From contig NZ_JAHGUP010000012.1 in NCBI RefSeq assembly GCF_001989995.2, positions 1 to 64,000 on the forward strand: DNA of 64,000 bases, given 5' to 3'. The notes beneath the pieces were generated by a model that saw only the letters and a list, made by a program, of their open reading frames with translations, had not been told where the DNA came from and ran no database searches. The position numbers were made by a program, and so were the translations under genes. This document shows, one piece after another, positions 22,072 through 30,979 of the stretch. Origin of the DNA: Vibrio anguillarum. Its GTDB lineage: Bacteria; Pseudomonadota; Gammaproteobacteria; Enterobacterales; Vibrionaceae. Each line of letters begins with the position of its first letter. Position 1 is the stretch's first letter.

Positions 22072-22563
22072 TTAATTAATGTCGAACCAAAGTTTGACAG
22101 GGGTGAGCGATTCTAAGTTGATCGCCTGTTGCCATATTTGACGCACACTACGACCATCATTGGGAACGATCCGTTCCGGTGACAAATCGTAAAGTGGTTG
22201 TATGACAAATGGATATTTAAAGATATCACTGCGTGGCAGTTCAGGATCTTGCGCTGAAATTTCTTCACCAAACAAGATGATATCGAGATCTAAGGTGCGA
22301 TCTTGAAATTTTTTCGCCTGCGGGTCGCGCCCCCATCGAGATTCAATCGCTCGAAGTTGCGCCACGAAATCACTCAACGAAAGCCTTGTTTCCAGCGCAA
22401 CGACTAAATTATAAAAGGCCGCACTATTGAACCCAACCGATGCACATTCGTAAATGGTCGAGATCTGTAGATGATTTCCGATGGTCGACAATTCCTCGAT
22501 GGCCGCTTCGATATGTTTGCGTCTTTCAATATTAGAACCGACGCCAACATAGACCGTAGTCAT
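22072..22563 (-). CDS. folK: 6-hydroxymethyl-7,8-dihydropterin pyrophosphokinase
   Basis: Transfers pyrophosphate from ATP to the pterin in folate synthesis. It has VYVGVGSNIERRKHIEAAIEEL at the N-terminus, then RDPQAKKFQDRTLDLDIILFG with the metal-binding DLDIILFG motif. The start overlaps the folB stop by 4 bases, so two folate enzymes are coupled. The 163-residue length is normal. A second folK paralogue (near panBC) is common in this group; this one is the folB-linked form. Confidence 0.94.
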   Translation of the reverse strand: MTTVYVGVGSNIERRKHIEAAIEELSTIGNHLQISTIYECASVGFNSAAFYNLVVALETRLSLSDFVAQLRAIESRWGRDPQAKKFQDRTLDLDIILFGEEISAQDPELPRSDIFKYPFVIQPLYDLSPERIVPNDGRSVRQIWQQAINLESLTPVKLWFDIN

Positions 22564-22913
22564 GCATCGCCTCGCTCAATAATAACGCCAACACTGGATG
22601 CCTGTGCTACCGCGCCGGGCTTTGCTAAGCGAATTTTAACCCAAGGAACGGAAAAACGCTGCATCAGAAGCTCTGCTACTTCTTCTGCAACACGCTCTAC
22701 CAATAAAAAGCGACCATTTTCAATATGTGCGATCACCGCTTGACTCACTTGTGCGTAGTCTAATGCATCGCTCACATCATCACTTTTACCTGCGGGTTGA
22801 TTGTCGTGCGCCATTTCGATGTCGAGCACCAACTTCTGCTTAATCTCTTGTTCCCAATCATACACGCCAATGGTCGTAATTACCGTCAGCTGTTCAATAA
22901 AGACTTTGTCCAT
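22560..22913 (-). CDS. folB: Dihydroneopterin aldolase
   Basis: Cleaves dihydroneopterin to 6-hydroxymethyl-dihydropterin and glycolaldehyde. The 117-residue protein begins MDKVFIEQLTVITTIGVYDWEQEIKQKLVLDIEM, the conserved FolB start with the active-site region. DALDYAQVSQAVIAHIENGRFLLVERVAEEVAELL follows (catalytic Glu/Lys region of the tunnel-fold). It is divergent from plsY. Confidence 0.95.
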   Translation of the reverse strand: MDKVFIEQLTVITTIGVYDWEQEIKQKLVLDIEMAHDNQPAGKSDDVSDALDYAQVSQAVIAHIENGRFLLVERVAEEVAELLMQRFSVPWVKIRLAKPGAVAQASSVGVIIERGDA

Positions 22914-23100
22914 TTTTGCGTCTCTTCCTCTAGAGGTCGGATACCCTAATTACGTAAAAAATCGTACTATTTTGCCTAATCGCGATATCATATACCCAAA
23001 CTGAGTCGAGATGCGAAATCCAAAACATTTTTTTGCTTTTCATCATGGTTAACAATGGCTTGTGAACTTGCTTTAGGGCATTTCCACTGCAGAGGTACTT

Positions 23101-23703
23101 ATGACACCACTCGCACTGATAATGATCATTTCTGCCTATTTACTGGGTTCGATCTCAAGTGCGGTGTTGATCTGCCGTTTATTACGCCTGCCCGATCCTC
23201 GCAATATGGGCTCAAATAACCCCGGTGCAACTAACGTATTACGCATTGGTGGAAAAAAAGCCGCCATCGCGGTACTGCTGTGTGACATGCTCAAAGGTAC
23301 TATTCCAGTATGGGGCAGCTACTATTTGGGGATTGACCCCATTCTATTGGGCCTAGTCGCCATCGCCGCTTGCCTTGGCCATATGTATCCTATTTTCTTT
23401 CATTTTAAAGGCGGAAAAGGTGTTGCAACAGCACTGGGAGCAATCGCACCGATCGGTTTAGATCTCACCGCACTTATCATATTGACTTGGGTCAGCGTTG
23501 CATTTTTATTTCGCTATTCATCCCTAGCGGCTTTGGTTACCGTGCTGCTCGCTCCGTTCTACACTTGGTTGATCAAACCGCAATATACCTTACCGGTAGC
23601 AATGCTGTGCTGCCTTATCGTGTTTCGTCATCACCAAAATATTAAACGGTTATTGGCTGGCACAGAACCGAAAGTGGGTGAGAAAAAAACGCTTGGTTCT
23701 TGA
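23101..23703 (+). CDS. plsY: Glycerol-3-phosphate acyltransferase PlsY
   Basis: Membrane enzyme transferring acyl from acyl-phosphate to glycerol-3-phosphate, the first step of phospholipid synthesis. The conserved cytoplasmic motifs are [26 protein letters not shown] (motif 1) and [14 protein letters not shown] (phosphate-binding), with about five membrane helices. The 200-residue length is normal. It is divergent from folB, an arrangement widespread in gammaproteobacteria. Confidence 0.96.
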   Translation: MTPLALIMIISAYLLGSISSAVLICRLLRLPDPRNMGSNNPGATNVLRIGGKKAAIAVLLCDMLKGTIPVWGSYYLGIDPILLGLVAIAACLGHMYPIFFHFKGGKGVATALGAIAPIGLDLTALIILTWVSVAFLFRYSSLAALVTVLLAPFYTWLIKPQYTLPVAMLCCLIVFRHHQNIKRLLAGTEPKVGEKKTLGS

Positions 23704-23758
23704 GCTAGCTTGGATGATGGATAAACCCGCTATCAAAGAACGTCAATGACGAATAAGC

Positions 23759-23783
23759 AAAAGGCCTCTTACGAAGCCTTTTT
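23759..23783. terminator. Bidirectional terminator between plsY and the hydrolase gene
   Basis: Stem AAAAGGC / GCCTTTTT with a 9-base loop between two convergent genes; T-runs exist on both strands. Confidence 0.8.
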
Positions 23784-23813
23784 GATTAAGCATGACCCGC
23801 TAATAAGGGAAGA

Positions 23814-24629
23814 CTAGCTAAGCGCTTTTTTCAAGAAACGGGTCAACATGGCGGTAACGTACTCAGGTTGCTCTAAGTTACTGATATGTCCAGCATTAGC
23901 AATAACCTCTAACTCACTGCCGTGAATGGCATCATTCATTAAGTAAGCCTCAAGAGGCGGACGAGGCATATCTTCAGCGCCAGCTGCAATCAACACTGGC
24001 AACCTCAATTGCTCCACCTCTTCAATCATGTCACGACGACCGAAGATCATTTTCCCCAACCGAGCCACTTCCACCGCTTGTTGACCAGTAAGCGCCGATA
24101 AATGTTGCTTGAATCCAGCCACTAATGCCGGAGATTTCTGCTCGCCATCTTTTGCAAAAAACATCGGTACAACTGCATCAACAATCGGTGATGGCACTTG
24201 CTGCATCGCCGCAATCGCATCGAGCATGGCAAAATATTTTGCATGGCTGACTTCAGGCTCTAGACCAACAAAGGTATCCATCATCACTAATGATTTCACG
24301 CGCGCAGGCGCAAGAACGGCTAACTCAGCCCCCCACATTCCACCTACAGAAAGACCAATGATAGAAAACTGCTCAATCGATAAGTGGTCCATCAAAGCCA
24401 AAATATGCTGAGCATAATCTTTTAGTGTGTTCATGGATGACGGTGCGAAATCTGACTGACCATGCGCCCATAAATCAGGCACGATACAGCGGTAGTGTTG
24501 ACTCAACGCTTCCACCTGAGGTGCCCACATTGCGCTATCCCACAGATAGCTGTGACCGAAAACAAGCACTTCACCTTGCCCTTGATCCAAATAACGCATC
24601 TGGCAATCATCAATAACAAATGTCTTCAT
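23814..24629 (-). CDS. Alpha/beta-fold hydrolase of unknown substrate
   Basis: Predicted cytoplasmic esterase/hydrolase. The strand-turn with HSYLWDSAMW gives the oxyanion region, the nucleophile elbow is GLSVGGMWG (Ser about residue 96), and the C-terminal AGHISNLEQPEYV supplies the catalytic His. The acid residue is probably in the AAGAEDMPRP loop. The start is set at the ATG at 24629 (MKTFVIDDCQMRYLDQGQG); a longer frame opens at 24662. The 271-residue length fits the family. Neighbours give no pathway clue. Confidence 0.8.
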   Translation of the reverse strand: MKTFVIDDCQMRYLDQGQGEVLVFGHSYLWDSAMWAPQVEALSQHYRCIVPDLWAHGQSDFAPSSMNTLKDYAQHILALMDHLSIEQFSIIGLSVGGMWGAELAVLAPARVKSLVMMDTFVGLEPEVSHAKYFAMLDAIAAMQQVPSPIVDAVVPMFFAKDGEQKSPALVAGFKQHLSALTGQQAVEVARLGKMIFGRRDMIEEVEQLRLPVLIAAGAEDMPRPPLEAYLMNDAIHGSELEVIANAGHISNLEQPEYVTAMLTRFLKKALS

Positions 24630-24763
24630 TGTGAATCCAATATTAGTAAAGTAGGTTGGCATTGTAGCATTGATATGAGCGATAACAGCTCAGAGCAGAA
24701 TGTAAGCAATGGCTAATTAAAATCAATACAGAACGCCACAGAAACGGAAGTACCAAAGAACAA

Positions 24764-24787
24764 AACGGCCTCTAAAAAGAGACCGTT
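24764..24787 (-). terminator. Terminator of tsaD
   Basis: Inverted repeat AACGGTCTCT / AGAGGCCGTT with a 4-base loop and trailing TTTTG on the minus strand, 10 bases past the tsaD stop codon. Confidence 0.8.
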
Positions 24788-24797
24788 GCGACACCCG

Positions 24798-25814
24798 CTA
24801 AATAATGGGTTTAAGTTGATCAATCGGCCAGCGAGGTGTTGCCTGCACCGCTAAATCGACTGTTTCACCATTTTTTAAACGCTGCATACCCGCATAAGCA
24901 ATCATTGCACCGTTGTCGGTACAAAACTCAGTACGCGGGTAATACACTTCACCACCAATTTTTTTCGCCAGTGCGCCAAGCTCTGCGCGTAACTGTTTAT
25001 TGGCACTCACGCCACCGGCAATAACAATGCGTTTCATGCCAGTTTGCTCAAGGGCGCGTTTGCACTTAATCACTAAAGTGCCACACACCGCCTCTTGAAA
25101 GGCATACGCAATATCCGCTCGGGTCTGATCATCATTCTCATTAGCTGCAATCGTATTGGCTGTAAATGTTTTTAAACCAGAGAAACTCATGTCTAACCCT
25201 GGTCGATCCGTCATCGGACGCGGAAACTTAAAACGCCCTGGCGTTCCTTTTTCAGCCAAACGAGCCAACAATGGCCCCCCAGGATAATCAAGCCCCATCA
25301 GCTTCGCGGTTTTATCAAACGCCTCACCGGCCGCGTCATCAATAGACTCTCCGAGGATCTTATATTCACCAATCCCTTTCACCTCTACCATCATGGAATG
25401 ACCACCGGAAACCAGTACGGCCACAAACGGAAACGGAGGCGGATTATCTTCAAGCATCGGAGCTAAAAGGTGCCCTTCCATATGGTGAACAGGCACCGCA
25501 GGCACATTCCACGCATAAGCCAAACTACGGCCAATCGTCGCGCCAACAAGCAGCGCACCCACTAAACCAGGACCTGCGGTGTAAGCCACGCCATCAATAT
25601 CCGCAGGCGTCAAATTCGCTTCAGCCATCGCTGCTTTTATCAGTGGAATGGTCTTTTTAACATGGTCTCTAGAAGCAAGCTCCGGCACCACACCGCCGTA
25701 ATCGGCGTGCAGTTTTACTTGGCTGTACAATTGATGAGAAAGTAAGCCTTTCTCTTCGTCATAAATGGCGATGCCAGTCTCGTCACACGAGGTTTCAATA
25801 CCAATAATGCGCAT
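24798..25814 (-). CDS. tsaD: tRNA N6-threonylcarbamoyladenosine synthase subunit TsaD
   Basis: Transfers the threonylcarbamoyl group to A37 of ANN-decoding tRNAs together with TsaB and TsaE. It is an ASKHA-fold protein with [16 protein letters not shown] at the N-terminus, the metal ligands in [13 protein letters not shown], and [13 protein letters not shown]. The later motif is [14 protein letters not shown]. The 338-residue length is normal. It is divergent from rpsU, the common tsaD/rpsU-dnaG-rpoD arrangement. Confidence 0.97.
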   Translation of the reverse strand: MRIIGIETSCDETGIAIYDEEKGLLSHQLYSQVKLHADYGGVVPELASRDHVKKTIPLIKAAMAEANLTPADIDGVAYTAGPGLVGALLVGATIGRSLAYAWNVPAVPVHHMEGHLLAPMLEDNPPPFPFVAVLVSGGHSMMVEVKGIGEYKILGESIDDAAGEAFDKTAKLMGLDYPGGPLLARLAEKGTPGRFKFPRPMTDRPGLDMSFSGLKTFTANTIAANENDDQTRADIAYAFQEAVCGTLVIKCKRALEQTGMKRIVIAGGVSANKQLRAELGALAKKIGGEVYYPRTEFCTDNGAMIAYAGMQRLKNGETVDLAVQATPRWPIDQLKPII

Positions 25815-26054
25815 AATTTTCTCAGCACGCTTTCATCAACAATTGGAAATGGCCGCCATGTTACCCCGCCTTGGCTCCGTAAACAAATTTTGTACAGACT
25901 ATAATCGACAAAGTGCTTTACAAAGCTATTGCGATCGGATTAAAATTCCGCACCATTTTTGATCAAGCTGATAACCGAGCAAACAGACAAGAAATCTTGT
26001 GGTTTAAGCCTCAAAATATCAGCGTTAACGAATAACCCCTGAGGTGAAAGGCAT

Positions 26055-26270
26055 ATGCCAATAGTTAAAGTACGTGAAAACGAACCGTTCGATGTTGCAT
26101 TACGTCGTTTCAAGCGCTCTTGCGAAAAAGCAGGTATCCTTTCTGAAGTGCGTCGTCGTGAGCACTATGAAAAACCAACTACCGTTCGCAAACGCGCTAA
26201 AGCAGCAGCTCAAAAGCGTCACGCTAAGAAGCTAGCTCGCGAAAACGCACGTCGCGTTCGCCTGTACTAA
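26055..26270 (+). CDS. rpsU: Small ribosomal subunit protein bS21
   Basis: The 71-residue basic protein [27 protein letters not shown]... is near-invariant bS21, which helps mRNA base-pair with 16S rRNA during initiation. A GAGG-type ribosome binding site lies upstream. First gene of the macromolecular synthesis operon rpsU-(yqeY)-dnaG-rpoD, which links translation, replication and transcription initiation. Confidence 0.98.
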   Translation: MPIVKVRENEPFDVALRRFKRSCEKAGILSEVRRREHYEKPTTVRKRAKAAAQKRHAKKLARENARRVRLY

Positions 26271-26299
26271 TAACCTTTTTCCATTAAGGAACGAGAGTT

Positions 26300-26743
26300 A
26301 TGGCTCTAATTGATATCCTCAAAGAAGAGCAAAAATTAGCGATGAAAGCCAAGGATAAAGTACGCCTTGGCACTATTCGTTTAGCCTTATCCGCGATCAA
26401 ACAACGAGAAGTCGACGAGCAGATCACTCTGAACGACGACGATATTCTTGCTGTGATGGTAAAAATGGTTAAACAGCGTCGCGACTCTGTCGCTCAATAT
26501 GAAGCTGCCAATCGTCAAGATCTCGCAGATGCAGAGCAAGCAGAAATCACTATCCTTGAGGCATTTATGCCTCAGCCGTTGAGCGATGATGAAGTGAGCG
26601 CATTAATTGATGATGCGATCACCCAGTCCGCTGCTGCTGGCATGCAAGACATGGGGAAAGTGATGGCTGTCTTGAAACCGCAAATTCAAGGGCGTGCAGA
26701 TATGGGTAAAGTCAGCGGATTAGTTCGAACTAAACTCGCTTAA
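26300..26743 (+). CDS. GatB/YqeY domain protein
   Basis: The 147-residue product is a stand-alone YqeY domain: MALIDILKEEQKLAMKAKDKVRLGTIRLALSAIK at the start, then QYEAANRQDLADAEQAEITILEAFMPQPLSDDE. It ends with MGKVMAVLKPQIQGRADMGKVSGLVRTKL. This domain resembles the tRNA-binding tail of the GatB amidotransferase subunit. The free-standing form is often encoded between rpsU and dnaG in Vibrio, and its function is unproven. It follows rpsU by 29 bases with an AAGGAACGAGAG ribosome binding site. Confidence 0.92.
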   Translation: MALIDILKEEQKLAMKAKDKVRLGTIRLALSAIKQREVDEQITLNDDDILAVMVKMVKQRRDSVAQYEAANRQDLADAEQAEITILEAFMPQPLSDDEVSALIDDAITQSAAAGMQDMGKVMAVLKPQIQGRADMGKVSGLVRTKLA

Positions 26744-26838
26744 ATGCCCGCATCAAATTGCATCAAGCCGTGCTATCCTCTGGAGCGCACGGCTTGTTTG
26801 TATCTAATCATTCGTTTTAATCTTTTCTTTTAGGTTTT

Positions 26839-28581
26839 ATGGCAGGACACATCCCTCGCAGTTTTATTGATGATCTCCTTGCTCGACTTGATATTGTCGA
26901 CATCATAGACGCACGTGTGAAACTTAAGAAAAAAGGTAAGAACTACGGTGCTTGCTGCCCATTCCATAATGAAAAAACGCCCTCATTTAGTGTAAGCCAA
27001 GAAAAACAGTTCTATCACTGCTTTGGTTGTGGCGTGCATGGCAACGCCATCGACTTCATGATGGAATATGAACGCCTTGAATTCGTCGAGGCCATCGAAG
27101 AATTGGCTTCTTTTGTGGGGCTAGAAGTTCCCCGAGAGCAACGCTCTAGTGGCCATTTCTCATCAGCCCCTAAAGCCAATAGTGAAGAAAAACGCACCCT
27201 TTATGACTTAATGGGCAGCATTGCGCAGTTTTACCGCAACCAACTCAAAGTTCCGGGTAATCGTCATGCCATCGAGTACCTAAAAGATCGCGGTCTTTCT
27301 GGCGAAATCGTGCAGAAATTTGGTATTGGCTATATCGCTGACGAATGGGATTTAGTGCGCAAAAACTTCGGCCAGCAACAAGAAAGCCAAGAGATGCTCG
27401 TCACTGGCGGCATGTTGATCGAAAATGACAAAGGCAACCGATACGATCGTTTTCGTGGACGTATTATGTTTCCCATTCGCGACCGCCGCGGACGAGTGAT
27501 CGGCTTTGGTGGACGCGTTACGGGTGATGGAACGCCAAAATACCTGAACTCCCCAGAAACCCCCATTTTCCATAAAGGTAAAGAGCTGTATGGCCTATAC
27601 GATGTCATGCAAGCCTATCGTGAACCCCCGCAAATATTAGTGGTTGAAGGTTATATGGATGTGGTGGCTCTGGCGCAATATGGGGTCGACTACTCGGTTG
27701 CTTCGCTAGGAACCTCAACTACAGGCGATCACCTGCAACTGCTTTTTCGCCAAACCAATACGGTGGTCTGTTGCTATGATGGTGACCGAGCAGGGCGAGA
27801 AGCGGCGTGGCGTGCACTGGAAAATGCGTTGAGTTATCTCAAAAGTGGCAATATTCTTAAATTCCTGTTTTTACCTGACGGTGAAGACCCAGATAGCTAC
27901 ATCAGAACCCATGGAAAAGCGGCCTTTGAACAGTTAGTGCAAGATGCTGAACCCTTATCCAAATACCTATTTACCAACCTACTGTCACAAGTTGATGTCG
28001 GTAATAACGAAGGGAAAGCGGCGCTTGAGGCGCTGGCACTACCACTGATTAATAAAGTGCCAGACACATCTCTACAAGCGCAATTGCTCAAAATATTAGG
28101 GCAAAAAACTGGGATTTATAAAAAGCCATCACTGCCAGAATCAGACAAACACCGCTCACAGCCACACAAAGAGCTCAAACGCACACCGATGCGTGAAGTG
28201 ATCGCTTTGCTTATTCAAAATCCAAGCTATGCTGAAATGGTGCCTGATATTTCCAGCGTTCAATCCTTGCCCATACCCGGTTTAAGTTTATTAATTGAGG
28301 TACTTGAGAATTGTCAAGCGTACCCCAATATTACTACAGGCCAATTGCTTGAACACTGGCGCGGTAATAAAAACGAGACCCTTCTGTCTCGCCTCGCAAG
28401 TTGGGAAATTCCACTTGTTGAAGACAACCAAGAAGAACTATTTTTAGATTCATTGGACAAAATATTGGCTCAATGCATCGAAAAGCAAATTGAAAACCTG
28501 CAGGCAAAAGAAAGAAGCGTCGGTTTATCAGCCGAAGAGAGACGGGAGCTTCAAGACTTAATGAAAGACTTGAAAGCGTAA
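26839..28581 (+). CDS. dnaG: DNA primase DnaG
   Basis: Makes RNA primers at the replication fork. The N-terminal zinc finger has Cys40, His43, Cys61 and Cys64 (CCPFHNEKTPSF...FYHCFGCG). The TOPRIM catalytic core has VVEGYMDVVAL and CYDGDRAGREAAWRAL. The C-terminal DnaB-interacting domain is in the last 150 residues. The 580-residue length is normal. It lies in the rpsU-yqeY-dnaG-rpoD operon. Confidence 0.97.
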   Translation: MAGHIPRSFIDDLLARLDIVDIIDARVKLKKKGKNYGACCPFHNEKTPSFSVSQEKQFYHCFGCGVHGNAIDFMMEYERLEFVEAIEELASFVGLEVPREQRSSGHFSSAPKANSEEKRTLYDLMGSIAQFYRNQLKVPGNRHAIEYLKDRGLSGEIVQKFGIGYIADEWDLVRKNFGQQQESQEMLVTGGMLIENDKGNRYDRFRGRIMFPIRDRRGRVIGFGGRVTGDGTPKYLNSPETPIFHKGKELYGLYDVMQAYREPPQILVVEGYMDVVALAQYGVDYSVASLGTSTTGDHLQLLFRQTNTVVCCYDGDRAGREAAWRALENALSYLKSGNILKFLFLPDGEDPDSYIRTHGKAAFEQLVQDAEPLSKYLFTNLLSQVDVGNNEGKAALEALALPLINKVPDTSLQAQLLKILGQKTGIYKKPSLPESDKHRSQPHKELKRTPMREVIALLIQNPSYAEMVPDISSVQSLPIPGLSLLIEVLENCQAYPNITTGQLLEHWRGNKNETLLSRLASWEIPLVEDNQEELFLDSLDKILAQCIEKQIENLQAKERSVGLSAEERRELQDLMKDLKA

Positions 28582-28679
28582 CCCAGTTTAAATAGTCAGC
28601 AATGAATAAATTTGTTAGTATATGTGGTTTGCATTTCGCATACTAATTCCTTCACCAGATATGAAGTTGGATACCGTCT

Positions 28680-30536
28680 ATGGATCAAAATCCGCAGTCA
28701 CAGCTAAAACTACTTGTCATTAAAGGCAAAGAGCAAGGCTATCTGACCTACGCCGAAGTAAATGACCACCTACCAGCAGAAATCGTAGATTCCGAGCAGG
28801 TAGAAGATATCATTCAGATGATCAATGACATGGGTATTAAGGTGGTAGAAACTGCCCCTGATGCCGATGATCTTGCTCTAAATGATGACAACGCAATCAC
28901 CGATGAGGATGCTGCCGAAGCTGCAGCCGCTGCATTATCCAGTGTAGAAAGCGAAATTGGTCGTACTACCGACCCTGTGCGCATGTATATGCGCGAAATG
29001 GGTACCGTAGAACTGCTGACTCGCGAAGGTGAAATTGATATCGCTAAGCGTATTGAAGATGGTATTAACCAAGTTCAACGCGCAGTGGCTGAATATCCAG
29101 GCACCATTCCATACATCTTAGAGCAATTTGACAAAGTTCTTGCTGAAGAACTTCGTTTAACAGACCTGATCTCAGGTTTTGTTGATCCTGACTCAGATGC
29201 AACGAACGCCCCAACAGCGACCCATATCGGTTCAGAGCTTGCTAGCGCTGACCTTGCTGATGAAGACGACCTTGATGATGACGACGATGACGACAGCGAA
29301 GATACTGACTCTGAAGAAGATGCAGGAATCGACCCTGAGCTTGCGCTAGAAAAATTCACCGAACTACGCAACAAGTATCAAAATCTTCAACTCGCGAAAA
29401 ATGAGCATGGCTATGACAGCAATAAAGCCGCCCAAGCCACCGAGTTGATGTTGGATATTTTCCGTGAATTCCGACTCACGCCAAAGCAATTTGACTACCT
29501 AGTCAACAAGCTTCGTACCTCTATGGATCGCGTTCGTACTCAAGAACGTCTGATCATGAGAGCTGCGGTCGAATACGGTAAAATGCCTAAGAAATCATTC
29601 ATTGCCTTATTCACTGGCAATGAATCAAGCGATGCATGGTTAGATGAAGTACTCGCTTCAGAAAAACCTTATGCAGAAAAAATCAGACAGCAAGAAGAAG
29701 ACATTCGTCGTTCAATTCATAAATTGAAAATGATCGAAGAAGAAACGTCTTTGAATGTACAAAACATTAAAGACATCAGCCGTCGCATGTCTATCGGTGA
29801 AGCGAAAGCTCGTCGAGCGAAAAAAGAGATGGTTGAAGCAAACTTGCGTCTGGTTATTTCTATCGCGAAGAAATACACCAACCGTGGCCTGCAGTTCTTG
29901 GATCTTATCCAAGAAGGTAATATCGGCCTGATGAAAGCGGTAGATAAGTTTGAATACCGCCGTGGTTATAAGTTCTCAACTTACGCCACTTGGTGGATTC
30001 GCCAAGCTATCACACGTTCAATTGCAGACCAAGCACGTACTATTCGTATTCCAGTGCACATGATCGAAACGATCAACAAACTGAATCGAATCTCACGTCA
30101 GATGCTGCAAGAGATGGGCCGCGAGCCTCTGCCAGAAGAATTGGCAGAACGCATGCAAATGCCAGAAGATAAAATTCGTAAAGTACTGAAAATTGCTAAA
30201 GAGCCAATCTCTATGGAGACACCTATCGGTGACGACGAAGATTCGCATCTTGGTGACTTTATCGAGGATACAACCCTTGAACTACCACTTGATTCTGCTA
30301 CGGCCACCAGCCTAAGAGCAGCGACTCGTGACGTTCTTGCTGGCCTAACTCCTCGCGAAGCGAAAGTACTGCGTATGCGTTTCGGTATTGACATGAATAC
30401 CGACCACACGTTAGAAGAAGTTGGTAAGCAGTTTGACGTAACGCGTGAGCGTATCCGCCAAATTGAAGCGAAAGCACTGCGTAAACTGCGTCACCCAAGC
30501 CGCTCTGAAACATTGCGCAGCTTCTTAGACGAGTAA
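28680..30536 (+). CDS. rpoD: Primary sigma factor RpoD (sigma-70)
   Basis: Housekeeping sigma factor. The 618-residue protein has region 1.1 at the N-terminus ([25 protein letters not shown]), region 1.2 ([21 protein letters not shown]) and a long acidic Asp-rich non-conserved insert (about residues 195-220). Region 2 is [37 protein letters not shown] with [22 protein letters not shown], and region 4 ends [26 protein letters not shown]. Last gene of the macromolecular synthesis operon. Confidence 0.98.
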   Translation: MDQNPQSQLKLLVIKGKEQGYLTYAEVNDHLPAEIVDSEQVEDIIQMINDMGIKVVETAPDADDLALNDDNAITDEDAAEAAAAALSSVESEIGRTTDPVRMYMREMGTVELLTREGEIDIAKRIEDGINQVQRAVAEYPGTIPYILEQFDKVLAEELRLTDLISGFVDPDSDATNAPTATHIGSELASADLADEDDLDDDDDDDSEDTDSEEDAGIDPELALEKFTELRNKYQNLQLAKNEHGYDSNKAAQATELMLDIFREFRLTPKQFDYLVNKLRTSMDRVRTQERLIMRAAVEYGKMPKKSFIALFTGNESSDAWLDEVLASEKPYAEKIRQQEEDIRRSIHKLKMIEEETSLNVQNIKDISRRMSIGEAKARRAKKEMVEANLRLVISIAKKYTNRGLQFLDLIQEGNIGLMKAVDKFEYRRGYKFSTYATWWIRQAITRSIADQARTIRIPVHMIETINKLNRISRQMLQEMGREPLPEELAERMQMPEDKIRKVLKIAKEPISMETPIGDDEDSHLGDFIEDTTLELPLDSATATSLRAATRDVLAGLTPREAKVLRMRFGIDMNTDHTLEEVGKQFDVTRERIRQIEAKALRKLRHPSRSETLRSFLDE

Positions 30537-30554
30537 TCGCAACCTATCCAATCT

Positions 30555-30582
30555 AAAAGGTGAGCACAAGCTCACCTTTTTT
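30555..30582 (+). terminator. Rho-independent terminator of rpoD
   Basis: AAAAGGTGAGC / GCTCACCTTTTTT hairpin with a T-run, starting 18 bases past the rpoD stop codon. Confidence 0.92.
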
Positions 30583-30679
30583 GTATCTCATGGTTTAAGT
30601 GGATAAAAACCAAGCGCATTTACCCTATTTTGCGGGTAGACACTCATAACTGCATCCCCTATAATCACACACCTAATTT

Positions 30680-30755
30680 GGCCCCTTAGCTCAGTGGTTA
30701 GAGCAGTCGACTCATAATCGATTGGTCCCCAGTTCAAGTCTGGGAGGGGCCACCA
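30680..30755 (+). tRNA. tRNA-Ile2 (anticodon CAT, lysidine type)
   Basis: A 76-base cloverleaf starting GGCCCCTTAGCTCAGTGGTT and ending GGGGCCACCA, anticodon CAT at 30713-30715. The acceptor and D-arm sequence matches E. coli ileX, which also sits next to rpoD. It therefore most likely reads AUA after TilS modifies C34, rather than being an elongator Met tRNA. Annotation pipelines often call this gene tRNA-Met. In pandemic V. cholerae the VSP-2 island is integrated beside rpoD at this tRNA; no integrase is present here. Confidence 0.95.
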
Positions 30756-30763
30756 AATTCTAG

Positions 30764-30799
30764 AAGGTTAGTAAGCGTAGTGTTTACTGACCTTTTTTT
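30764..30799 (+). terminator. Terminator after tRNA-Ile2
   Basis: AAGGTTAGTAA / TTTACTGACCTT imperfect stem followed by seven T, 9 bases beyond the tRNA CCA. Confidence 0.8.
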
Positions 30800-30853
30800 G
30801 TACCTGACGATTTTGGGTCAGGTAACCCCGATCACGCACTCTTCTCTGAATAC

Positions 30854-30890
30854 AAAAAGGCGCAGCTGGATGATATCAGCTACGCCTTTT
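30854..30890 (-). terminator. Terminator downstream of the S8 peptidase gene
   Basis: Long inverted repeat AAAAGGCGTAGCTG / CAGCTGCGCCTTTTT on the minus strand with a T-run, about 90 bases past the peptidase stop codon. The structure is symmetric enough to work in both directions. Confidence 0.75.
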
Positions 30891-30979
30891 ATTACGCTCA
30901 CTGTTATTAAATTAAGCCATCGGTAAATAGACCGGTGCTTGCACAACAAGCCAAAGTTGATCCATTACCGACTGCGACA

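Noticed and set aside
29075..29374. Antisense open frame rich in serine inside rpoD
   Set aside because: Serine runs are the antisense reading of the Asp/Glu-rich rpoD insert; not a gene.
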